From contig JACKPB010000008.1 in the NCBI GenBank assembly GCA_024233875.1, forward strand, positions 27,501-91,500: a DNA stretch of 64,000 nucleotides, in the 5' to 3' direction. Position 1 is the stretch's first letter; each line of letters opens with the position of its first letter. The notes under the pieces are model-generated. The model did not search any database. It saw nothing but the letters and a program-made list of their open reading frames with translations, and had not been told where the DNA came from. This document shows positions 7,924 through 16,680 of the stretch, piece by piece. Source of the stretch: Leptospiraceae bacterium (GTDB lineage Bacteria > Spirochaetota > Leptospiria > Leptospirales > Leptospiraceae). The translations under genes and the position numbers were made by a program.

Positions 7924-9504
7924 TCACTCCAGAGATTTGAGAAGAATCTCCTTGACTTCTTTCCAATTTTCTTCATATGAAGGAAGGACTTTTATGGATT
8001 TGGTCAGATTTATGAGATACTCTTTGTCGACTACCCTACCATTATGCCATTTTCCGATCATTCCTTTTAGGACATTGAGCATGGAATCATACTGTATCAC
8101 ACCTTCGCTGTAGAGCACTACTGCAAATCCGAGTGCTCCCACTAATGGCTGATAGGGTTTGAACTTTGCTATCTTATCAATATTCATTCCGGTAGGTAGA
8201 GCGTTACGAAAATGGGATTCCATTTCTTGAGCTTCAGGACCCATATGTGTTTGATTGATCAGGACCAGTGATACAGAATTGAGTTTTCCATGGATGGAAA
8301 TGCACTCTTCCGAAAGCATACGTATCTTTCTGGCATTGTCTCTGGTGACGGCATCTCTGCCGAGGAAGTTCAGATGATACAGGTAGTCTTCGAGTGCGCG
8401 ACCTTCAATCTCCCCCAAGAGCAATAATTGATAGAGAGAAAAAATCAAATAGTCGCTCTCGGTATTGTCCCCCAGAAGAATTTCTTTGGCTTTTGTGGGC
8501 TGATAGAGTCTATCCTGAAGTAAAATAGAAAGCTTATAGGTCAATTGATCGTAGAGACTCTGAATGGAGGAAGTGAGAAATTTCTTAGTCCTCTCTACAG
8601 CAGGCCCGAACCCTTCCCTGAGGAGATCATCGGGAGAGATAATGGTGTGAAACATCTTATCAAATACACCTTTGATCGTACCTTCCAAATACTTTAGATG
8701 GAGAGACTCTGTTTCTATTTCATGAAGCTTGATTGTGGCAAGCATTGTTCTCCGGAAGAAATGGGGACTTGCAGAGATAAAACAGAGGGGTGTATCACCT
8801 GTATCTTTCCGAATCATTTGATAGAGCTCGGGCATTCCGGGAAGATAAAACTTTTCATTTCGGGTTTCAAATATGGTGGATATCATACCTTTCTTGGATT
8901 TGAGATCCGTTGCGAGATAGGTCTGATCAATATCGGAAGTGGTGATATAGGAATTGTATTTTTCGGAGAGGACCCTGAGCTTTCCCTTGCCGACTATCGT
9001 GACACGGGTGATGTCACTATTTTCTTTGATATTCAAATAAGCTATGTCACGGGTGTACTGTCTGTAGGAATCCGACCCACGAAAGATCACATGAAAAATG
9101 TACTTCCCCGGTTTTAATTTTTCGAGGATCTCATAAGAAAAGAACCCATCATCCGTTCCGATAAACTCCGGAGACTCATACACCTTTCTATCTTTTTGGT
9201 CATAAACTTCAATGGTGAGAATGGGCTTTCGGACCGGTGCCAAACTGAAGTCTTTGAAGGGAGTGAACTGATTCTCTTCTCCGCTAAAAAAACCCGTTAC
9301 AAAGTCCCAAATACTATCTGCTTTGACAAGATCCGGCATACCCATATCCACAAGCTGTCCCCGAACCAAAGAACGGTTTTCCCTGCCGAGGGATCCCCCA
9401 CAAATAGCGATACGCTTTTTGTCGGATGTGAGAATCTCCCGACGTTTTTTTCTGGGTGGATTGATATCTTTAATGATTTTTTCTGGAGTCTTCCGTTTTG
9501 CCAT
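7924..9504 (-). CDS. App1-family (DUF2183) phosphatidate phosphatase-like protein
   Basis: A 526-residue cytosolic protein with the HAD-like catalytic core of App1/lipin-type phosphatases, which remove phosphate from phosphatidic acid in characterised members. The DxDxT nucleophile motif is SDIDQTYLATD (about residue 195), followed by FISASPHFFR and LLGDNTESDYLIF, the later catalytic blocks of PF09949. The N-terminal 50 residues are very basic (KRKTPEKIIKDINPPRKKRR), plausibly for membrane binding. A long helical C-terminal part follows the catalytic domain. First gene of a three-gene operon with an exported unknown and an exported phosphodiesterase. Lipid substrate is inferred from family only. 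Confidence 0.82.
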   Translation of the reverse strand: MAKRKTPEKIIKDINPPRKKRREILTSDKKRIAICGGSLGRENRSLVRGQLVDMGMPDLVKADSIWDFVTGFFSGEENQFTPFKDFSLAPVRKPILTIEVYDQKDRKVYESPEFIGTDDGFFSYEILEKLKPGKYIFHVIFRGSDSYRQYTRDIAYLNIKENSDITRVTIVGKGKLRVLSEKYNSYITTSDIDQTYLATDLKSKKGMISTIFETRNEKFYLPGMPELYQMIRKDTGDTPLCFISASPHFFRRTMLATIKLHEIETESLHLKYLEGTIKGVFDKMFHTIISPDDLLREGFGPAVERTKKFLTSSIQSLYDQLTYKLSILLQDRLYQPTKAKEILLGDNTESDYLIFSLYQLLLLGEIEGRALEDYLYHLNFLGRDAVTRDNARKIRMLSEECISIHGKLNSVSLVLINQTHMGPEAQEMESHFRNALPTGMNIDKIAKFKPYQPLVGALGFAVVLYSEGVIQYDSMLNVLKGMIGKWHNGRVVDKEYLINLTKSIKVLPSYEENWKEVKEILLKSLE

Positions 9505-9650
9505 AAACTTTTCTTTTCTCTCTTTCCCATGAAAGCAATATAAAATCCTTTGAAAAGAAAAAAAACTTTTTCAAAATAATTCTTAGAATCATAATATGGG
9601 CTTTCTTCGGAATTTCACCGGATGAAGATTGATAGGAAAGGTTTGAATGA

Positions 9651-9929
9651 ATGAGAGAGATTTATATTAGAAAAATGCGATATGAAGACGCAAGAGAAAA
9701 GTTGGAAAAAGAAATCCACATTGCCTTCATGGAAGGAGAGACTTTTGTGGAAGTGATTCATGGAATCGGTGAAGGTATTCTGAAACAAATGACTATCGAT
9801 TTTGTAAATTCCACTGACTTTCTCAAAATCTACGATCCGGGTCAATTCATCCAAACCAATCCCGGAACTACAAAAATTGAAATTCTTTCGCCTTCCAAAA
9901 ATTTCCTAAAAAAAATAAAAAAATTCTAA
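9651..9929 (+). CDS. Stand-alone Smr-domain protein
   Basis: A 92-residue protein made almost only of a small MutS-related (Smr) domain. EVIHGIGEGILKQM carries the HGxGxG signature, preceded by the helix YEDAREKLEKEIHIAFMEG. The usual N-terminal LDLHG motif is reduced to IYIRKMRYEDA. Smr domains bind branched DNA or RNA and some nick nucleic acid. Stand-alone bacterial members include factors in ribosome rescue and recombination. It ends 58 nt before cimA on the same strand and may share its transcript. Confidence 0.75.
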   Translation: MREIYIRKMRYEDAREKLEKEIHIAFMEGETFVEVIHGIGEGILKQMTIDFVNSTDFLKIYDPGQFIQTNPGTTKIEILSPSKNFLKKIKKF

Positions 9930-9987
9930 TTCTCCTCATGAATTTAGTGTTTTAAGAAATCCCACTCTATTTAGGTTTGTAAATGAG

Positions 9988-11505
9988 ATGCAGGAAAATA
10001 CAAAATCAATAGAAATTTTAGATGTAACCCTCAGAGATGGGGAACAAACCCGTGGAGTATCCTTCAATACCGAAGAAAAATTGAACATTGCCAAGTACCT
10101 TCTCAAAAATGTTCGGGTGAATCGGATCGAAGTAGCTTCTGCAAGAGTTTCCAAAGGGGAACTCCATACCGTCAAAACAATCACTGAATGGGCGGAATCA
10201 GAAAAACTGGTCAATCAAATCGAGATTTTAGGGTTTGTGGATCGAAATCTTTCCATTGATTGGGTAAAAGAGTCCGGAGCCAAAACAATGAATCTTCTCA
10301 CCAAGGGTTCCGAAAAACACTTGAGACTCCAACTAAAAAAAACCATAGATCAACATCTTAAAGAAATTCGGGAGACCATTCTCTACGGTAGAGAAAATGG
10401 AATCCAATCCAACCTCTACTTAGAAGATTGGTCAAACGGTTTTCTGAATTCCTTATCCTATGTAGAAGAAATGGTCTCGGGACTTTTGGAATTTCACACA
10501 GGAAAGATATTTCTAGCCGACACCCTCGGTATTCTTTCACCGGATGAAGCCTATGGCGCATTCACTCATATGATCCAAAAATTTCCCGGTGTCCATTTCG
10601 AATTTCACGGACACAATGACTACGATCTATCCGTAGCCAATTGTCTATCTGCAACAAAAGCTGGTATCAAAGGAGTTCACGTCTCCGTAAATGGTTTGGG
10701 CGAAAGAGCAGGAAATTCCCCGCTGGAAGCTGTGGTCACAGCCCTCCATGACAAAGGAAATACCCGAACCACTGTAGTGGAAAATGAAATCACTTCTGTG
10801 AGCAAATTGGTTGAAATCTTCAGTGGAAAGAGAATCTCCGAGAATCGCCCCATTGTGGGTGGTGATGTTTTCACCCAGACAGCCGGTGTTCACGCGGATG
10901 GAGATATGAAGGCAAATCTCTATGCAAATCCAATCCTACCCGAACGATTCGGAAGAAAGAGAAGCTATGCTCTCGGAAAACTAGCAGGAAAAGCCAGTAT
11001 TTCAGAAAATTTAAAAGAAATCGGTATGGTTCTCTCCCCTGACTTAGAGAAAAAACTTTTAGTAAAAGTCATAGAAATGGGAGATGCAGGAATCAATGTC
11101 ACCACCGAAGACCTTCCCTTTCTCATTGCTGATCTTTCCGGTATCACAGGAGAACAAAAGTTTGAAATCCAATCCTGGGTCGTGACCTCAGCCAAGGGCG
11201 TCCTCCCCACTGCCAGCATTGCCTTTCGTTACAATGACAAAGTCTACAAGGAGAGTGGAACAGGAGATGGAGGGTATGATGCCATCATGGATGCCTTACG
11301 AAAACTCTCTCAAAAATTGGGTTTCCAACTACCCACTCTCTCCGATTACAATGTTCGCATTCCTCCCGGTGGTAAGAGTTCGGCTCTCGTGGAGACGATC
11401 ATCACCTGGGAAAAAGGGGATGAAAATTTTCGAACCGTTGGGTTGGATTCTGATCAATTGGCTGCCGCAGTTCATGCAACCGAAAAGATGCTCAATTTGA
11501 TATAA
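9988..11505 (+). CDS. cimA: (R)-citramalate synthase
   Basis: A 505-residue enzyme that condenses pyruvate and acetyl-CoA to (R)-citramalate, the first step of the threonine-independent isoleucine route known in Leptospira. DVTLRDGEQTRGV (about residues 12-24) is the DRE-TIM active-site start, HGHND holds metal-binding histidines, and NGLGERAGN and GVHADGD are the conserved loops of the LeuA/CimA family. The C-terminal 130 residues form the LeuA-type allosteric domain, where isoleucine feedback would act. The text is close to Leptospira CimA as I remember it, so I prefer citramalate over isopropylmalate synthase. One base separates its stop from pth. The start has no strong ribosome binding site. 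Confidence 0.88.
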   Translation: MQENTKSIEILDVTLRDGEQTRGVSFNTEEKLNIAKYLLKNVRVNRIEVASARVSKGELHTVKTITEWAESEKLVNQIEILGFVDRNLSIDWVKESGAKTMNLLTKGSEKHLRLQLKKTIDQHLKEIRETILYGRENGIQSNLYLEDWSNGFLNSLSYVEEMVSGLLEFHTGKIFLADTLGILSPDEAYGAFTHMIQKFPGVHFEFHGHNDYDLSVANCLSATKAGIKGVHVSVNGLGERAGNSPLEAVVTALHDKGNTRTTVVENEITSVSKLVEIFSGKRISENRPIVGGDVFTQTAGVHADGDMKANLYANPILPERFGRKRSYALGKLAGKASISENLKEIGMVLSPDLEKKLLVKVIEMGDAGINVTTEDLPFLIADLSGITGEQKFEIQSWVVTSAKGVLPTASIAFRYNDKVYKESGTGDGGYDAIMDALRKLSQKLGFQLPTLSDYNVRIPPGGKSSALVETIITWEKGDENFRTVGLDSDQLAAAVHATEKMLNLI

Positions 11506-11506
11506 A

Positions 11507-12085
11507 ATGAACACCGGTTTGAAATTACTGATTGTTGGACTCGGAAATCCCGGTTCAAAATATGAATCCACCCGACACAATATTGGATTTCAAATTTTAG
11601 ATCAATTTGCAAAATCAAATGGCCAGACCCTTCAGGAAGACAAGAAACAAGCTCAAACTAAGTTTTCCTTTGAAGAATCTACCCTTCATCTTCTCAAACC
11701 CCTGGAATATATGAATCTTTCCGGGGGAGCTGTCTCCCGTGTGAAAAATCTCTACAAACTCGATCCCGAAAACATCCTCATTCTTCATGATGAGATTGAT
11801 TTTCCTTTCGGAAAGATCAAAAGAAAACTGGGAGGGGGGCATGCGGGGCACAATGGTCTGAGAGATATCATCGATCGAATCGGATCCAAGAATTTTTATC
11901 GTTTGCGATTTGGAGTTGGAAAACCCTCTCACCCGGACTTCGAAGTGGCGGACTATGTTCTTTCGGGTTTTTTCAACGAGGAAAAGCAGGTCCTTCCCAA
12001 TTTGATCCGGGATAGCATTGCTGTTATTGAATACTGGATTCGCGAAAAAATCGCCGAATGGAAAAAATCGGAGACCATCCAATGA
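11507..12085 (+). CDS. pth: Peptidyl-tRNA hydrolase
   Basis: A 192-residue essential cytosolic esterase that frees tRNA from prematurely released peptidyl-tRNA. GLGNPGSKYESTRHNIGF contains the catalytic His and the substrate-binding Asn, LKPLEYMNLSGGAV the second Asn, and HDEIDFPFGKIKRKLGGGHAGHNGLRDI the catalytic Asp and tRNA-binding glycine-rich loop. Length is normal for the family. It is translationally coupled: it starts one base after cimA and its stop overlaps the thrB start as ATGA. Confidence 0.95.
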   Translation: MNTGLKLLIVGLGNPGSKYESTRHNIGFQILDQFAKSNGQTLQEDKKQAQTKFSFEESTLHLLKPLEYMNLSGGAVSRVKNLYKLDPENILILHDEIDFPFGKIKRKLGGGHAGHNGLRDIIDRIGSKNFYRLRFGVGKPSHPDFEVADYVLSGFFNEEKQVLPNLIRDSIAVIEYWIREKIAEWKKSETIQ

Positions 12086-13041
12086 ATTCACCAAATTTAC
12101 GAATCCGTGTTCCGGGAACCTCAGCCAACCTCGGACCGGGTTTTGACATCATGGGTCTGGCTCTAGATCTCTTCAACTCCTTCTCGTTTCATTTTTTTTC
12201 CCACTCCGAATTCCGATTCACCCTGGAAGATGGATCCGATTTTCCCTTTGCTGTCGAGGACAACCTTCTTTTGGTTGCATACAAAAGTTATTTTGAAACC
12301 TATCTTCCCGGAAAGGCCATCCCCGGCTTTCATTTGGAAATGGAACTCGGGCTTCCGATCAAAGGGGGCTTGGGTTCGAGTGCAAGTGCCCTCATAGCCG
12401 GATACTTTGCCGGCCAGTACATCCATCAGAATCTTTTTTCAGAAATAGAAGTTCCGGACAACAGCAAACTCCTCTTCGATCTGGCCATGATGGAAGGTCA
12501 TCCCGACAATACTACTACAGCTTTTTTAGGAGGATTTGTTTTCTCCTACTTCAATCAATCCGAACTAGTGATCTACAAAGAAGACTTCCCGGAAGATATC
12601 TCCATGTTTCTTTTCATCCCCAAGTTTGAAACCGGCACGACCGAGTCCAGAAAGAAACTTCCCGAAGTCTACCCCGTGAATGACCTCATCTTCAATATGA
12701 GTCGAATCGGAACCTGGTTCAAATTCTTACAAACCGGAGTGTTTTCTACCTTAAAATTGGCGATTCAGGACAAAATTCATACTGACTATAGGGTGCCGGA
12801 GGGTTCTTTTTTGGATATCATCGGTACATCCATTGAAAACTCAGGTGGGCTTTTCACACTCTCGGGAAGTGGGCCTACTCTTTTGATTTTTTTTCCCAAA
12901 GAGATTTCTGAATCTGAAATCTCAACTCTCCAATCGAATTTAAAAAATATCTGCACTTCTCATGGAATTCTTTATGAATTCACTCCAACGCAGGTCTGTT
13001 CTTCAGGAACAGAATTAGAAAAGAATTCTCTTTCTCTATAA
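12082..13041 (+). CDS. thrB: Homoserine kinase
   Basis: A 319-residue GHMP kinase that phosphorylates homoserine on the way to threonine. RVPGTSANLGPGFDIMGLAL is the N-terminal motif, GLPIKGGLGSSASALIAG the ATP-binding motif 2, and LSGSGPTLLIFF the C-terminal motif 3. The start at 12082 overlaps the pth stop (ATGA); an in-frame ATG at 12058 would overlap pth more and add eight residues. With cimA two genes upstream, the cluster covers threonine synthesis and the pathway that makes isoleucine without threonine. Confidence 0.92.
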   Translation: MNSPNLRIRVPGTSANLGPGFDIMGLALDLFNSFSFHFFSHSEFRFTLEDGSDFPFAVEDNLLLVAYKSYFETYLPGKAIPGFHLEMELGLPIKGGLGSSASALIAGYFAGQYIHQNLFSEIEVPDNSKLLFDLAMMEGHPDNTTTAFLGGFVFSYFNQSELVIYKEDFPEDISMFLFIPKFETGTTESRKKLPEVYPVNDLIFNMSRIGTWFKFLQTGVFSTLKLAIQDKIHTDYRVPEGSFLDIIGTSIENSGGLFTLSGSGPTLLIFFPKEISESEISTLQSNLKNICTSHGILYEFTPTQVCSSGTELEKNSLSL

Positions 13042-13059
13042 AAAAAATTGTATTTTTAA

Positions 13060-14142
13060 ATGGATTTAAGTCTAATGGAACCCATGCAAATACTAGCCTC
13101 TGAGATTTTTCATTCCATAAAAGATAAAGCTTATTTAGAATCCCTGATCGGTGATTGTGAAATCGGAAGGATTTCTGCTATTGAAGATGCGCTTCCTGAT
13201 AGTATAGTTTTTTTGGAAAAGAAAGAATACTTTAAGTACTTAACCGAAAGAAAGCCTGCTGTTGTTGTCACAAGCAATGAATTTGTGAACTCAGTGAAAG
13301 AGTTGGGAATTGAAGTCATTCTCATTTCAAAAAATGTGGGTATGTCCCATGCGATGATCAAACAAACCTACGGGGACCGAAATTTATTCGATTCAGAATG
13401 GGGTCGGATTCATCCTTCTGCTGTCATTCACGAATCAGTCAAGATTCCAGAGTCCTGTACCATAGGTCCGAATGTTGTGATCGGTAAGAACGTTCGGATG
13501 GGAGAAAGATGTGCAATTCTCGCCAATTCTGTCATTGAATACAATGCCGTTCTCGGAGATGATGTATGGATTTATTCGGGTGTGATGATCGGACATGAGG
13601 TAGAGTTGGGCTCGAGAGTCATCATCAAATACGGATCGGTTCTCGGAGGAGAAGGCTTCGGATTTGTCCAGGATGAAAAAAGAGCCTACCACAGGATTCC
13701 TCAAACCGGAAAAATCGTTCTCGAAGATGACGTTCTCATAGGCTCCAACTGCTGTATCGATAGGGCTGCCTATAGGGAAACCAGAGTGAAACGGGGTACG
13801 AAACTGGACAATATCTGTCATCTGGCACACAATGTGGTGATCGGTGAAGACGCCATTCTCACCGCAGGATGTATCATAGCCGGATCAACGACTATAGGCA
13901 ACCGTGTCATCATGAGCGGACAGACGGGAGTATTGGATCATTTGACAGTAGCAGATGACGTGATCCTCGTTCACAAAGCCGGAGTCAATTCTTCAATCAA
14001 AAAGGCCGGGGCCTACGCCGGAACGCCTCCCCAACCGATCAATGATTATATGAAGAATATGGTCATAGGAAGAAAACTGGTAGATATGAAAAATCAGATT
14101 TCTAATTTGGAAAAAAGGCTGAAAGAATTGGAAGGGAAATAA
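13060..14142 (+). CDS. lpxD: UDP-3-O-(3-hydroxyacyl)-glucosamine N-acyltransferase
   Basis: A 360-residue trimeric left-handed beta-helix acyltransferase that adds the N-linked 3-hydroxyacyl chain in lipid A biosynthesis. An N-terminal uridine-binding domain (residues 1-110) is followed by hexapeptide repeats such as IGPNVVIGKNVRMG. The LpxD hallmarks GGEGFGF, RIPQTGKIVLEDDVLIGSNCCIDRA and CHLAHNVVIG are present, the last carrying the catalytic His (about residue 257). A coiled-coil tail (KNQISNLEKRLKELEGK) closes the protein. Leptospira lipid A is unusual in being amide-linked and some species carry more than one lpxD, so the exact acyl specificity is open. A second in-frame ATG at 13075 is possible. 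Confidence 0.9.
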   Translation: MDLSLMEPMQILASEIFHSIKDKAYLESLIGDCEIGRISAIEDALPDSIVFLEKKEYFKYLTERKPAVVVTSNEFVNSVKELGIEVILISKNVGMSHAMIKQTYGDRNLFDSEWGRIHPSAVIHESVKIPESCTIGPNVVIGKNVRMGERCAILANSVIEYNAVLGDDVWIYSGVMIGHEVELGSRVIIKYGSVLGGEGFGFVQDEKRAYHRIPQTGKIVLEDDVLIGSNCCIDRAAYRETRVKRGTKLDNICHLAHNVVIGEDAILTAGCIIAGSTTIGNRVIMSGQTGVLDHLTVADDVILVHKAGVNSSIKKAGAYAGTPPQPINDYMKNMVIGRKLVDMKNQISNLEKRLKELEGK

Positions 14143-14150
14143 AAAGAGAA

Positions 14151-14180
14151 AGAATTTAAAAAAATTCTATCATTTTTTCT
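14151..14180 (+). terminator. AT-rich hairpin with T tract after lpxD
   Basis: AGAATTT (14151-14157)/AAATTCT (14162-14168), followed by a run of T from about 14172. The stem is AT-only and weak, but the position just after the lpxD stop fits intrinsic termination. Confidence 0.4.
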
Positions 14181-14244
14181 TGACCGAATCTCAAACTTAA
14201 AAAACTATTATGTAGGTTTTTTTTAGGAAAAGGTAAACAACAAC

Positions 14245-14520
14245 ATGGAATGGGATTATATTCTAAGAGATGCAGTAAAAGGGAATACGATAAAGGAACT
14301 TCATTTGAAAAAAGTTCCATCACTCAAAACATGTGATGATTGGAAGAAAGTTTCTGAAATCGGTCTCATTGACCATCAGACGAAATACGCTCATTACAAA
14401 GGTGGATTGGTAAAGTACGGAGAAAGACTGTACTTTGTGGCACAACAGAGACTGGATGCGATTGCACCTTTCCGACCCTGGAATTTCAAAGCTAAGATCA
14501 AAGTAATGGAGGGAGAGTAA
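14245..14520 (+). CDS. Small protein of unknown function
   Basis: A 91-residue protein I cannot assign. It is soluble and basic, without signal peptide or membrane segment. Notable are the N-terminal MEWDYILRDAVKG and a Tyr/Lys-rich centre (YAHYKGGLVKYGERLYFVAQQRLD). A good ribosome binding site, AGGAAAAGG, precedes the ATG. A hairpin follows the stop, so it looks like a real monocistronic gene. Nothing around it suggests a role. Confidence 0.7.
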   Translation: MEWDYILRDAVKGNTIKELHLKKVPSLKTCDDWKKVSEIGLIDHQTKYAHYKGGLVKYGERLYFVAQQRLDAIAPFRPWNFKAKIKVMEGE

Positions 14521-14538
14521 TTTTACTCCCCTTTCTTA
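14511..14538. terminator. Terminator hairpin between convergent genes
   Basis: GAGTAA (14515-14520)/TTACTC (14523-14528) is extended by GGG/CCC on the outside and followed by a pyrimidine-rich run. It overlaps the stop of the small upstream gene and ends a few bases before the stop of the convergent XPB-N-like gene. Confidence 0.5.
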
Positions 14539-16536
14539 TCTCACCAACTTAATAATCATATTCAATTTCTCAGCTACCTGGATCACGTCCTGAATCTTAT
14601 TTTTGTCGATTAGGATCGCTTCCGGACTAATTTCTTCAATGATAATCTTCTTCCCTTTGATTTGACCTGTTAGGAGTTCCATAACATGGGGATCCGTAGT
14701 TCTCACCAGGACACAATCTTCAGTAATATTGACTATGGGTAAATTCTTACTCCAATCATCAAAGAGGAAGAGAAGATTCTGAGCCAATTCCGCCTTACTG
14801 GAATCCCTAAGAAATTGAATGAACATCTGCTGATCATAACCTAAGAGAATTCCCTGTTGAAAGGAGTCTTTGGAGAGGATGAAGGTATAGACCCTGTCAT
14901 AGTCCTTCAATTCTGTGAATACTTTCAGAAGATGAATTCCAACCAGCGAACACTTTTCCGGGAATGCAATGATGGAAAAGTCCGGATTGATTGTGATCCC
15001 ACCTTTTTCTGTGGTTCTGGATATCGGTTTGTTTTGAAAGTACTGTCGACCCAGTTCTGAAAGAGATAGGAATCGATTGGGATATTCCACGTCCAAGAGT
15101 CCAAAAAGATGGAGATAAAAAATCGAACTTATGATTTCTTTTCGAAGATCGAGTAGATCCTCTTCAAAATTCTTAATCTTGAAACCCGGAGAGAAGACGA
15201 GATTTTCCCGAACTACATTTGCAAAGATCACACTCAGGTTCACCTTATTGGTGTCCATAATGATCTTAACACATTTGTCCAGGATCGGTTTGTCATAAAA
15301 CTGAACTTCCATAGGTGAAAAGACTTCAGGTGGGTTGAAGCGCTTGGATCGAATCTCATTGACTTCATGAATCACAAGTTGCATGACTTCAAAGATGTCC
15401 TTGGTCTGAAATTCTTCAATGTTTCCTGTCAGGACAATATTCTCTCCCTTGATATCTACAAGTCCCAAAATCCTCAAAATTGGAAGAATGAGCTCGATCT
15501 GATAGACCTGCCCTTTTTCGGGAAAGATTTCAATGTCCGGTTTAAGAAGTTCCTGCTCAGAACGCTTATTGTCGGCCTGTTTGATCTTTCCGGATTTGGC
15601 CAAACTCAAACCCTTTCTTGAAATGAAGGAGATCATTTTTTTGATATTCAGGAAAAAATCCAGATCGTTTTTCGCAATCTTCTCCTGTTTTTGCTTCATC
15701 CCTTTCTTCACTGAAGGTAAGAGAGTGTTCCCCTGAAGATACTGAAAGACCTCCATTGGCAGAGCAATGATCCTCATGAACTTTTCATCTACATAATAGG
15801 TATCAAATACGATCTGCTTGGCTGAAAGGTTCGGTATTATAGTTTCAAATTTGCCACGGTTCACATGGATGTAGTTCCGAATCACATCGGCTTCAATCAC
15901 GCCTCCATGAGTGAAGATTTGAATCACGACATCCTTTTCTAGATCATCCAGACCCGAAAGTGCCATTTCAATCCCTTCTGGAGAAATCGCTACCTTGAGA
16001 AATTCATCAAAAGATTCTGCCTTCTTGACTCCTACCGCTTTTAGCCATTCCGGATGGATCTGTGAGGCATGAGGTTTGGGGTGAATCTTGGCAATGCTCA
16101 GCTTGAACTTCTCACCCTTGGAGTTGTAATCCATCTTGATCTTGCCGGCAATTTCTTCGTAGGCGTGGTACTTGTCTAGATTATTGGTCAACCTCTCACG
16201 GTTCTTTCTTTGATAGAGAATGTGTAATTTTCTAAGAACATTCAATTCCATTTCCACATTGAGTGGAGGGAGGTTTACTTTTCGATGAATCTCACCGAGA
16301 GTGTGAACATTTTTGTTTTTTAGAATAAATCCTAGGATGGTTACCTGAAGCGGAGTAAGTTTTTCTAATACCCCTTTGAGTAAAAATTCATCCTGAAATG
16401 CTTCATAGAGGAGATTGACTCCTGTTTTCTTATCTTTGGGACTGAATTTTGATAGGTTCCAAGTAGCGGCAATTTTTTTGAGTTCGGACATCTCCAATTT
16501 GGAGAGTTCTTGGATGAGAATGCTTTCGTTTTCCAT
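14536..16536 (-). CDS. XPB/Ssl2 N-terminal-like (helicase-associated) protein without helicase
   Basis: A 666-residue cytosolic protein from the ATG at 16536 (a TTG at 16584 would add 16 residues). The C-terminal third (GGITINPDFSIIAFPEKCSLVGIHLLKVFTEL onward, then SKDSFQQGILLGYDQQMFIQFL and ILIDKNKIQDVIQVAEKLNM) resembles the Helicase_C_3/XPB-N domain, normally found in or beside XPB-type helicases. The first 130 residues look like winged-helix repeats (EMSELKKIAATWNLSKFSPKDKK). No Walker motifs are present and no XPB helicase lies in the window. It may be a DNA-binding accessory factor acting with a helicase encoded elsewhere. The family assignment is by pattern, not alignment. Confidence 0.6.
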   Translation of the reverse strand: MENESILIQELSKLEMSELKKIAATWNLSKFSPKDKKTGVNLLYEAFQDEFLLKGVLEKLTPLQVTILGFILKNKNVHTLGEIHRKVNLPPLNVEMELNVLRKLHILYQRKNRERLTNNLDKYHAYEEIAGKIKMDYNSKGEKFKLSIAKIHPKPHASQIHPEWLKAVGVKKAESFDEFLKVAISPEGIEMALSGLDDLEKDVVIQIFTHGGVIEADVIRNYIHVNRGKFETIIPNLSAKQIVFDTYYVDEKFMRIIALPMEVFQYLQGNTLLPSVKKGMKQKQEKIAKNDLDFFLNIKKMISFISRKGLSLAKSGKIKQADNKRSEQELLKPDIEIFPEKGQVYQIELILPILRILGLVDIKGENIVLTGNIEEFQTKDIFEVMQLVIHEVNEIRSKRFNPPEVFSPMEVQFYDKPILDKCVKIIMDTNKVNLSVIFANVVRENLVFSPGFKIKNFEEDLLDLRKEIISSIFYLHLFGLLDVEYPNRFLSLSELGRQYFQNKPISRTTEKGGITINPDFSIIAFPEKCSLVGIHLLKVFTELKDYDRVYTFILSKDSFQQGILLGYDQQMFIQFLRDSSKAELAQNLLFLFDDWSKNLPIVNITEDCVLVRTTDPHVMELLTGQIKGKKIIIEEISPEAILIDKNKIQDVIQVAEKLNMIIKLVR

Positions 16537-16680
16537 ATTTTGTGTTTTCAAGGGAGGTATATGAGCCAAAAATAAAAATTTCAACGATATGTAAACTAAA
16601 ATTCAGTTTTCATTTTGTGAATGATTCTAAATATCTGAAATTCTTGCTTACAGAGAATTCATTTTTGAAATTTTGGCTCT

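Noticed and set aside
8698..9117. 139-residue plus-strand frame inside the App1-like gene
   Set aside because: Antisense shadow of a gene with clear catalytic motifs; no upstream ribosome binding site or promoter.
14178..14215. TTGACC...TATTAT promoter for the small unknown gene
   Set aside because: The spacer is about 20 bp, too long for a standard sigma70 promoter; a promoter may exist but this pair is not convincing.
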